From contig NZ_CP014674.1 in NCBI RefSeq assembly GCF_001787335.1, forward strand, positions 1,816,501 through 1,880,500: a stretch of DNA of 64,000 nt, given 5' to 3'. The notes under the pieces were generated by a model that worked only from the letters and a program-made list of their open reading frames with translations, did not search any database and was not told where the DNA came from. The position numbers and the translations under genes are program-made. Positions 54,899 through 62,710 of this stretch are shown piece after piece (position 1 is the stretch's first letter; every line of letters begins with the position of its first letter). Source of the stretch: Kozakia baliensis (GTDB lineage Bacteria > Pseudomonadota > Alphaproteobacteria > Acetobacterales > Acetobacteraceae).

Positions 54899-55057
54899 CG
54901 TTTCTCAGGCTCTCCTGGGCATAATCTGCATTTTGAACATCGACCTCATGAAGGTTCGACCGGTTGAAGCGACTATGACCCGGGACTAAGAAAAATGATA
55001 GCCACGACCGGAATAATCCAAAAAATGGCGCATAGTTGTGCAAAATATGAAAAGCTA

Positions 55058-55085
55058 AGGTTGCCGGTATCGATACCGGCAACCT
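55058..55085 (-). terminator. perfect palindromic hairpin after the fusion gene
   Basis: AGGTTGCCGGTATC followed directly by its reverse complement GATACCGGCAACCT gives a 14-bp stem without loop spacing. It lies about 20 bases after the fusion stop codon, with TAGCTTTTC after it on the reverse strand. Confidence 0.7.
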
Positions 55086-55105
55086 CAGAGGGTCGGATAA
55101 GACCC

Positions 55106-57685
55106 TTAATGTAGCAAGGAGCTTTCGATACGATAGTGGCTGTTTTTAGCATGTAACACACCATGCGATACATGCTCGATCATACGCTGGGCCACCATTC
55201 TTCCGACGTCATTTTGCCATAACCACAGGCCGTTTACTTGCCCGTTAAAACTACGCTCGCCCCCCATTGATGGCGGCGGCCGGAAACCTGCCGCCAGCCC
55301 TATCCCAAATAGACCAGGAATTTCTTCATTATTCTGATCCATGATCGAACATTTATCGTTCACCATAGGAGAAGAACTGTCGTTCGCTTGTAGAGGCATA
55401 ATAGTATCGTCAGAATTCAGAACGATTGCCGCGCTCGGACGGTAACCAAGGCAAGCAACAATAAGGTCGGCATTTTCCATAATCTCCCAAGCCTCTTCAT
55501 CGGCTTTTGGCTCGCCTTCCAACCGATACAACGTTACGCGTAGCTCCGGCGCCTCATTTCCAATACCCAACAAGCGTTTAGCCAGCATGCGAGACTCAAA
55601 TCTAAACCCGCCAAACCGATGGACGAAACCGCTTAATGGGCAAATGTCGTCCTCGTTGAATTCAGTATACCCCTCCGAAGAAGCAGCCTCGACGCTCGGG
55701 TAAAATACCTTCAATTCATTCCGATGGAGCATAGTGATTCTTCCATCGATATTACGTTCGTCAAAAGCCCTGAGAATATGACGGGCGCAGGACATTGCAC
55801 TTGTCGAACCACCGACGATCACAACATGCGGCTTTTCGATATTCTCTAACCCTGTAATGGTATCGTCGAAAATTCCATGCGAAAGAAAATCATCCGATTG
55901 AATCAATTTCTTACCGAAAACGGGCAAGAGCGGTTTGCCGCTGACCATTTCCTGGCAAAGTCTCTCTTTCGACTGGATCGCTCCCGTTGACATCAATACT
56001 GCGGAAGCATTGAGCGTCATCGTCTGCTCCGAGCGGAGAAGGCGAATATTCACACTCCAAGAGCCATCTTCTCGCCGGCGCAGATTCGTTAATTCCGTAT
56101 CGGTCAATACTAAGCTGCTCGGATACGAATTGATGAGCTTTGTAAGGGTTTCTCCAATCAGATCCATAAAAGAAGCAGCAAGCGTCAAAGGAATACAGTC
56201 GATGCCTGCACTTGCGATTTCCATGGCAATTGGGTGTGAAACCAACTCAGCCAATTCGGGAACAGGACAGTCCTGAATGCAGGAAAGGAAGGTCGCCGCC
56301 GAACTGTCGGAGGTGATGATATATTTCCCTAAACGACCCGCGCCGACCTTGCTGCTCCGCTCGATCAAGCAAAGCCCTTTTTCCAGCAATTTAGGCAAGT
56401 CGCCCGATTTAGCTGCCGCCAATAACGGCGCCAAGCCAGCAGGACCACCGCCGACAATAACAAAATCGAAATGCTCGAAATTTTTAAAATCGCTGCTTCC
56501 GAAAACCATTTTTTCTGACAATTTTTGTGAATAGCTTTTCAAGCGTCGCGTATTGATAGTTTTTTTTATTGTCGAAGCGACTTCTCTGACCAATTCCTCG
56601 TTCATATCGCTCCACAGAGGCAGTGAAATTACCTTTCCTGCGATTTGATTCGTAACCGAAAGTTCGTCCGATTTACATTGATTGGCAAAATATGGTTGCT
56701 CCATAAGATGCGGAGAGAAATAATTAGCCGTCTTAATTCCGAGATCGGATAAATCCGATTGAAGCTGCGCCCGAGGGTAGTCCAACTCATCCGGTATGAG
56801 GGTTGGCATAAATTGGTAGGCGCGCCGCTGCCCTTGCTGGGGTTGGAAAAGGAATTCTGGAAGTTCCTGCCGATAAATATCAGCCAAAGCCTGACGGTGT
56901 GTAGAAAGTTCCTCAATGTCGTCTAGGCGCTCAAGGGCTACGAGTGCCGCAACTTCTGTCAGCTTGGAATTCAATCCAGGCATCGTTGCGGAACGCGGAG
57001 CTCCAAAACCAAAATTTCCCATTTCACGCAAAGTAGAAATAACGTCAGGATCGGCACAATAGATTACGCCGCCTTCCCCAATCCCAAAAGGTTTCGTCGC
57101 ATGCATGGAATAAACGATAGGATGCTTGAAGCCTGTTCCAAAATTCGAACCTTCCCCATTGAGAGAGCCCAATGAAGCTGCCGCATCCACAACAATGCCC
57201 GCCCCTGTAAGACGGTGAAGATTTTCGTAATGGTTGAGGTCTATATTATATCCGAAAGTCGCATACGGAACGATGACATCAATACTGTCATGATATTTTT
57301 CAATCAAGCGCCGTTCAGACTGAGGGCAAGCTGCCCACGTAGCCGGATCTATATCGCAGAATAATGGTGTATAACCCGCCCATAAAGCGGCTTGTGCCGC
57401 AGCTGCGAAGGTAAAGGCTGGCATAAGAGCATATCGCGGTGAAGCACTGCTATTTGCACGCACTCTTGCAGCTTGTTTGATCGCAATCATCAGACCGATT
57501 GTGGCATTGCATACCGTTAGGCAAGAACCCACGCCACCAAACATCTGATCTCTCAAATGGGTTTCAAATCTTGTATTGGTCGGCCCGTAATTACTATATT
57601 GCCTTCCTTCTTCTATAGTCAGCAATTTGCTTTTCATAGAAGAGAGTTTCGGGACATTAGCTGAAATAAATGGTAGGTCTTTCAT
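55106..57685 (-). CDS. DegT/DnrJ-type aminotransferase fused to an FAD-dependent oxidoreductase
   Basis: A single frame of about 859 residues with two enzymes. Residues 1-385 are a PLP-dependent DegT/DnrJ/EryC1 aminotransferase: YSNYGPTNTRFE, VVDAAASLGS with the PLP Asp (about 167), and the Schiff-base Lys at about 198 in SMHATKPFGIGEGG. Residues 405-859 are a flavoprotein: FDFVIVGGGPAGLAPLL (FAD), HVVIVGGSTSAMSCARHIL (second nucleotide site, about 620-637) and the ACLGYRP segment near 745 that resembles the ATGY motif of N-hydroxylating and lysine/ornithine monooxygenases. Start at 57685 (MKDLPFISANVPKL) matches the usual DegT beginning. Such a fusion could make and then oxidise an amino group, for example on a nucleotide sugar. 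Not a known named protein to me; possible alternative is an amine-dehydrogenase-type partner. Confidence 0.75.
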   Translation of the reverse strand: MKDLPFISANVPKLSSMKSKLLTIEEGRQYSNYGPTNTRFETHLRDQMFGGVGSCLTVCNATIGLMIAIKQAARVRANSSASPRYALMPAFTFAAAAQAALWAGYTPLFCDIDPATWAACPQSERRLIEKYHDSIDVIVPYATFGYNIDLNHYENLHRLTGAGIVVDAAASLGSLNGEGSNFGTGFKHPIVYSMHATKPFGIGEGGVIYCADPDVISTLREMGNFGFGAPRSATMPGLNSKLTEVAALVALERLDDIEELSTHRQALADIYRQELPEFLFQPQQGQRRAYQFMPTLIPDELDYPRAQLQSDLSDLGIKTANYFSPHLMEQPYFANQCKSDELSVTNQIAGKVISLPLWSDMNEELVREVASTIKKTINTRRLKSYSQKLSEKMVFGSSDFKNFEHFDFVIVGGGPAGLAPLLAAAKSGDLPKLLEKGLCLIERSSKVGAGRLGKYIITSDSSAATFLSCIQDCPVPELAELVSHPIAMEIASAGIDCIPLTLAASFMDLIGETLTKLINSYPSSLVLTDTELTNLRRREDGSWSVNIRLLRSEQTMTLNASAVLMSTGAIQSKERLCQEMVSGKPLLPVFGKKLIQSDDFLSHGIFDDTITGLENIEKPHVVIVGGSTSAMSCARHILRAFDERNIDGRITMLHRNELKVFYPSVEAASSEGYTEFNEDDICPLSGFVHRFGGFRFESRMLAKRLLGIGNEAPELRVTLYRLEGEPKADEEAWEIMENADLIVACLGYRPSAAIVLNSDDTIMPLQANDSSSPMVNDKCSIMDQNNEEIPGLFGIGLAAGFRPPPSMGGERSFNGQVNGLWLWQNDVGRMVAQRMIEHVSHGVLHAKNSHYRIESSLLH

Positions 57686-58186
57686 AAGAACTACTTTCGT
57701 AAATACACGCCTAGCCCTAAAAATCAGGACGCAAGCCATTGGTATGGCAATAAAGAAGTTATTTTGTATTGACGTGTCAATTATAAAAAATGATAATAAC
57801 TTCTATTAATATGTTTTTAACGAAAACTATATTTGCTGCGTTTTTCCGTTTTCTGAATTCGTTATTAAATCATCAAACGATCTTATATTATAAAATAAAC
57901 TTTGGGTAATTTATGATTTATTATTCAATAGGCGTCAATTGCCTGAATCTATGTTTTTATAGATACTTTATTTATTTATTATGATTTTTATAACTTTCCT
58001 AATTCTTATAATTCCGTTCATTGGCATAGTATTATGCTTTTTTAGCTGTCTGGCTGCTCCATAGGCATAGAACGTAGTTGCGCTTAGAGAGCACATAGTC
58101 AGGCATGATATTTCCTCAACCATGCCTGCATAATACTAAGGTTTGTAACGCAAAAAATATTTACGCAATAAACAGCAACAAACTTA
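57686..58186. other. very AT-rich region upstream of the fusion gene
   Basis: About 500 bases, strikingly AT-rich compared with the flanks. No gene recognised. It holds an 8-bp inverted repeat CAGGCATG/CATGCCTG (58100-58128) and GCATA/TATGC with a T-run (58025-58042). It probably contains the promoter of the fusion gene, and the base composition suggests horizontal transfer of this area. Confidence 0.5.
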
Positions 58187-58228
58187 AAACCCAACATACA
58201 AGCAATAAGCTCATATGTTGGGTTTTTA
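58187..58228 (-). terminator. terminator after TonB receptor 2
   Basis: AAAACCCAACATA pairs with TATGTTGGGTTTTT around a 14-base loop, about 40 bases past the receptor stop codon, with a U-rich end in either direction. Confidence 0.85.
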
Positions 58229-58266
58229 TTAGTAGAATAATTATTTTTAGAGGCTAAGCGCTAAAT

Positions 58267-60750
58267 TTAGAAATCACTGCTAATCGTCGCAATAGCGGCA
58301 AATGGGGATGCAATCGTATAAGTCGGCGAACCCGCAGCAATCGTATGCCCGAAAAGACCACGTGTCGCTTTGGCGTTGGGCTGCACGCTATTCACCCAGT
58401 TCAGATAATGATTGTTAGAAAGATTTTGAAGATTGAGGCGCACAGTCGGACTACGGAAAATACTTACTTTGGGGAAGCGGTAGCCAACGCCGATATTCAT
58501 TCTCACATAGCCGGGAATTTTCTGATCGTTAATGAACGTCGAATATTGAGGCGCAACATACTTCAGGTTGAAGTTGGCAAAACGCTTCCCGTCATCGTAG
58601 TCGAGACCAAAGCCAACCTGCCAATCCGGTGCCTGAGGCGCCTTCTTTCCTTTTGTATGCAGATAATCAGCACTACTGCCCGAACCCGCAGGAAGATTAC
58701 TATCTGTAACCGCATGAAGATATTCAAGCGATACATAGGGGCGAATGTTATGGATAGGTCGCGTCCCTATTTCGGCATCGACGCCATCCGAATGCATTCC
58801 ACCACCGTTGATATTGGTCGTATAGAACGCGCCGCTAATCGGATCCGTCAAAGACTGCGTATAAAGGCGATTGGTGAAATTGTAATGGAAGTAGGTCAAA
58901 GACGTAGAGATGACGTCCCCTTGGTATCGCCACCCCGCTTCTTCAGATATCGAGATCTCGGGTTTTTGGTTAACACTGGCAAGCGTTGAATAGAGGCCGC
59001 TTCTCTGGTTGTAACTTCCTGAGTCATAAAGTGCATAGTTCTGCGGCATGCGATAATTGGTTGCCACAGAGACGAATACTTGATTTTTCTGATCGATTTT
59101 ATAACGCACTGAAGCCGTCGGCAGCGCTTCGTTATAGTTTGTTCTCACATACTTGCTTGAAACATCCGGCAGATAGTTAGTGCCCTGGCGTTTAACGATA
59201 GAGTATTTCAAACCTGCATCGATGGTTAGCTTTCCATGCAGCAACGAAAGGCTGTCACCAATGAAAGGTGTATGCACTTGTGTCTGCGTCAACGTATCGC
59301 GGTATTGCGCTTTGATACCATTGCTTAAAACAACGTTTCCGCTATCACCCCATTGACTTAAAGGCGTTCCGTCGGTGCTTACAAAACTATACGGAGCCGT
59401 CTGACGCTGCTTGGAATACTCGAACCAGTATCCAATCATGAGACGGTTTACCCCTGTCGTAAGCGTAAATTTAGTCGTTGCTCCTGGACGATAGGTTTCC
59501 GTCAAGGACGGGTTATATAAAAGAACATTGCTTCCCGTAACCCCGTTAACGTTTCCGGGTAGAGTCTGCTTTCCATAGGTGAAGGCGGTCATGTCTGTAT
59601 TGTAGGCGCCGCCGCCGTTGCCATATCCATACCAAAAATACGGTGTTTCCGTCATCGTTAAATGATCTGTCAGTTTGAACGTAGACGGCATTGATGCGTA
59701 AATATTGTTGAAAGGGTTAGGCCTCAGTTTATAATAGTTATTATCGCCTTTATAGTAATGCCTATCATAAACAGTATTCGCTGGGTCACCTTTCGCCAAA
59801 CCGTTTCCATTGAGAGGATTATTAAATCCCAATCCCCATTTCTGCCAGCTTGCCATGGAAACACTAGGATAGGCCGAATTCTGCAGAGAGTTGCCGACGA
59901 CTGCCAACGAGACGCGATTGCCATCGCCCCAATCGTTAACCACCTTCATCTCGCCGTGTTTCTTATTTTCCCAGCCAGGACCGCGCCAATGGTCTTGTCG
60001 CCCTTGAGAATAAGAAAAATAAGCGCGTAAGTTCGTATTCCCGATATAGCCGGTATCAAACCTTGCAAATCCACGGGTTGCGTTAAACGAGCCATAGGTC
60101 ATGTCGACCTGTCCGCCCATGCGCTTTTTCGGATCGATCATATACATATCGACTACGCCACCTGATGCGCTGATATGCGGACTATCCAGATCGGCTGATC
60201 CTTGAGCAAGGCGCACGGTGCGAAGATTTTCTGCGTCTACGATTTCCTGCGGATAGACAGCAAAGTTACCGATATCGTTAATCGGGAAGCCTTCGAGCGT
60301 AAAACCCATTTGGGATTCGGTCATGCCACGAACGGAGATATGTCCACCCGTCATACCCATCGGATCCGTGTCCGAGACGTTAGCGCCAGGCAGCAAAGCG
60401 ATCAACTGCATTGGGTTCAAAGCTGGATTTTGCTTGGCGATATAATCGCGTGTAATGGCGGAAACTGATTTGGGGCTATCTTGATTCACCATAAGACCGC
60501 CGCCCAACGCACGCCCTGTGACTCCATCTCCATACGAATGTCCAGAGACCTCGATTTTCTCGTCGGTCGGAGATGTTGCACCCAGCATCGAAGGAGCTTG
60601 TCCTTGATTGGGTTTAGCCTGAGGTGATGATGCCTTTTCCGTGGAAGCGGAACGCGCTTGAGACACGGGCAAAGCGTAAGCTTTGGATGCGGCAAGAGCA
60701 ACAAGCGCACTTGTCGCAAAAAGACGGCTTGTGCGGGAAAACATATGCAT
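58267..60750 (-). CDS. TonB-dependent receptor 2
   Basis: Outer-membrane receptor of about 827 residues. The signal peptide ends near ASKAYA; a Gln/Ser/Pro-rich linker of about 40 residues leads to the plug (EKIEVSGHSYGDGVTG, LIALLPGANVSD, GGHISVRGMTESQMGFTLEGFP). The barrel ends with aromatic strand ATISSDF. The plug start resembles siderophore or vitamin receptors more than polysaccharide receptors. It lies next to the aminotransferase-flavoprotein fusion in an AT-rich area, and might import a product related to it; this is a guess. Start ambiguous by a few codons (ATG 60750 or 60744). Confidence 0.9.
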   Translation of the reverse strand: MHMFSRTSRLFATSALVALAASKAYALPVSQARSASTEKASSPQAKPNQGQAPSMLGATSPTDEKIEVSGHSYGDGVTGRALGGGLMVNQDSPKSVSAITRDYIAKQNPALNPMQLIALLPGANVSDTDPMGMTGGHISVRGMTESQMGFTLEGFPINDIGNFAVYPQEIVDAENLRTVRLAQGSADLDSPHISASGGVVDMYMIDPKKRMGGQVDMTYGSFNATRGFARFDTGYIGNTNLRAYFSYSQGRQDHWRGPGWENKKHGEMKVVNDWGDGNRVSLAVVGNSLQNSAYPSVSMASWQKWGLGFNNPLNGNGLAKGDPANTVYDRHYYKGDNNYYKLRPNPFNNIYASMPSTFKLTDHLTMTETPYFWYGYGNGGGAYNTDMTAFTYGKQTLPGNVNGVTGSNVLLYNPSLTETYRPGATTKFTLTTGVNRLMIGYWFEYSKQRQTAPYSFVSTDGTPLSQWGDSGNVVLSNGIKAQYRDTLTQTQVHTPFIGDSLSLLHGKLTIDAGLKYSIVKRQGTNYLPDVSSKYVRTNYNEALPTASVRYKIDQKNQVFVSVATNYRMPQNYALYDSGSYNQRSGLYSTLASVNQKPEISISEEAGWRYQGDVISTSLTYFHYNFTNRLYTQSLTDPISGAFYTTNINGGGMHSDGVDAEIGTRPIHNIRPYVSLEYLHAVTDSNLPAGSGSSADYLHTKGKKAPQAPDWQVGFGLDYDDGKRFANFNLKYVAPQYSTFINDQKIPGYVRMNIGVGYRFPKVSIFRSPTVRLNLQNLSNNHYLNWVNSVQPNAKATRGLFGHTIAAGSPTYTIASPFAAIATISSDF

Positions 60751-61011
60751 CAATTATGAGCCACTCTATCCATAATGAACAGAAGTCACTTGCGTGACGA
60801 CACAGAGACCGTGCTGATTACGCAAAAGAAATCGTCTCGACAGAAACGAGGCACACTAAAACGTAATGCAGCGCGGCAACCGCGTGCATACATAGTCATA
60901 ATTATATTACAATAATGTGAAAATGTTAACGATTTTGGTTGAAGATGACCTGTGCGTTATTTTTATTACAAACTAGAAACCATACGTAACTGTTGCGCGG
61001 CAAAGAAAGAA
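60751..61011. other. intergenic region upstream of TonB receptor 2
   Basis: No gene. The AT-rich central part (about 60890-60990) is the likely promoter area of the TonB receptor. Nothing else recognised. Confidence 0.5.
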
Positions 61012-61043
61012 AAAACCCCGCAGAGAATGTTCTTTGCGGGGTT
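61012..61043 (-). terminator. terminator of the His-rich protein gene
   Basis: AACCCCGCA and TGCGGGGTT form a 9-bp stem with an 11-base loop (GAGAATGTTCT and flanks); on the reverse strand it is followed by TTTTTTCTTTC. It lies about 40 bases after the gene. Confidence 0.9.
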
Positions 61044-61082
61044 CCTACATAGCAATAATTGCTCTGAAATATTCAGTTCATG

Positions 61083-62390
61083 TTACGAGAAGCACTTGAA
61101 CCCATGATCATGAGAGGCACTCGCCCATGCATTCGCATGCTGCCCCGAAGATGCATGGTCGGCGAAATTACCGAAAGCTGCGTGCGAGCTGCCGCTGGTG
61201 CAATGCGAATTGAAGTCGCTGTAACCACCGCCTCCAGCGAGTGCAGACCCATAAGATGATGAATGACCAAAGAAGTCGTGCTTGATCGTCTGCGCCCAGA
61301 CGTTTGAAGTCGAGCCCGCAAATGATGTACCGCAAGAATTTCCCGAGAAACCCGCCGAGTGATGCCCAAACGCCCAATGAGAAACGTTGCCGTGATGATC
61401 GCAAACGTTCGAGTAACCATGGCTAGGCTCGCACGAAGAACCCTGCGCATGATGGCCGTTCCAACCGTGATCGGAATGATCATGGTGATGGTGCGTATTC
61501 GGCGTGCAAGAGCCTCCATTATGATCCGGGTGATGCCCAGAAGGCTTGCTGCTGTCAGCCTCGGAGATAAGATAATCCCCTGCCGCGTCTTTGGTGATCG
61601 TCGTTGCGCCGGGTTTGAAACCGTCAGCCACATGAATATCATTCAAGGTCAGCGTTTTGTTGTCACCGACATTGACGACCAGGCTATAAGTGCCGTCTTT
61701 ATTTTCTACATAGTTGGCGCTAGTCGGAACGACGCCGTTGGCACCGTTAATCGCAAACTGGCTTTTGTCCGAAACGTTATACAGCGCCGTGTTAACGGTC
61801 GATTCATTGCCGTTCAACACCAACGTGTTGCGCGTCCCATCATCAAAAGTAACCGAAGCGCCATCGGCATAGAAACCGGCATAGAGCGTGCTATCGCATT
61901 TCAGATGGACATTCATCGCGTTATCGACGGAAATCGGATTTGCTTCGCTGCCGAGTGTGGAGTTGACCAAGTTTAGCGTGCCGTTGCCGCTCAGACGGTC
62001 ATAATCAAGCTTAACGTTGCCATGATTGTTTTCGATCGTCAGCGAACCGCCAATTTCGTTGAACTGCCCAAGATCCACATGGGACGGAGTGTCCACGATG
62101 ATGTTGCCGCCATTGAAAATCTGGAAGCTCTGGACGGCAAAAACATTGGACGTATCGTCAGAGCAGTTTTGCGCCGTTATTTTCAGCGTACCTTGATCCC
62201 CGATCGTCAGGCTTTGGATTTGTGCTGTTGAAGGCGTGTCGACGACCGCGACAGACGGCTGCGTCGTTCCATTGACGGTTACGCCACTAATATTGTCCTC
62301 ATGATAGTTTTGAGGAGAGTCATTTGTTGACCAATTTTTGGAATCAAAGAAATTGTTCGAATTAGAGCCGGTCCAATAAGTAGTTGCCAC
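61083..62390 (-). CDS. His-rich paralogue of the Hint-domain protein
   Basis: The 435-residue product starts with GTG at 62390 (matching MTTNYWNG of the large Hint protein). Residues 1-282 are one beta-rich module clearly paralogous to both modules of the protein at 9443: LTIGDQGTLKITAQ, LDYDRLSGNGTLNLVNSTLG and STLYAGFYADGASVTF. After the common ITKDAAGDYLIS the protein differs completely: the Hint domain is replaced by about 150 residues rich in His, Gly, Ser and Cys (THHHHDHSDHGWNGHH, HHSAGFSGNSCG, HASSGQHANAW), probably a metal-binding or structural tail. No signal peptide. Function unknown. Confidence 0.8.
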   Translation of the reverse strand: MATTYWTGSNSNNFFDSKNWSTNDSPQNYHEDNISGVTVNGTTQPSVAVVDTPSTAQIQSLTIGDQGTLKITAQNCSDDTSNVFAVQSFQIFNGGNIIVDTPSHVDLGQFNEIGGSLTIENNHGNVKLDYDRLSGNGTLNLVNSTLGSEANPISVDNAMNVHLKCDSTLYAGFYADGASVTFDDGTRNTLVLNGNESTVNTALYNVSDKSQFAINGANGVVPTSANYVENKDGTYSLVVNVGDNKTLTLNDIHVADGFKPGATTITKDAAGDYLISEADSSKPSGHHPDHNGGSCTPNTHHHHDHSDHGWNGHHAQGSSCEPSHGYSNVCDHHGNVSHWAFGHHSAGFSGNSCGTSFAGSTSNVWAQTIKHDFFGHSSSYGSALAGGGGYSDFNSHCTSGSSHAAFGNFADHASSGQHANAWASASHDHGFKCFS

Positions 62391-62710
62391 GATGAAAACC
62401 TTTGTTCTTAATTAAAAATCACCTTTGCAAATCTCCAAATTCCAAGAATGAGACTTCGAAAATCTGCGACACAATTCGGTTACATAATTTTCTTTTTGTG
62501 ATCGCGTTAAAACTTCATCAAAATAAGTTTCTTCTGGATAAAAATTTTTAATATAATTTTTTCTACTTATCTATTTGTGGAGAAGTTCACGACAATAAGC
62601 TGCGCTGTCCTTAGAAATAGCATATTCCCTAGTGGATTTATTATATGCCCCAACGCTTCAACAGATATCTCGCGCTTTATGTACGAATTCCATCGCACAG
62701 AAAGCTCTAG
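62391..62710. other. intergenic region to the insertion element
   Basis: AT-rich, no gene recognised. It contains the promoter of the His-rich protein. The last four bases CTAG (62707-62710) look like an IS701-type target site next to the element start. Confidence 0.45.
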
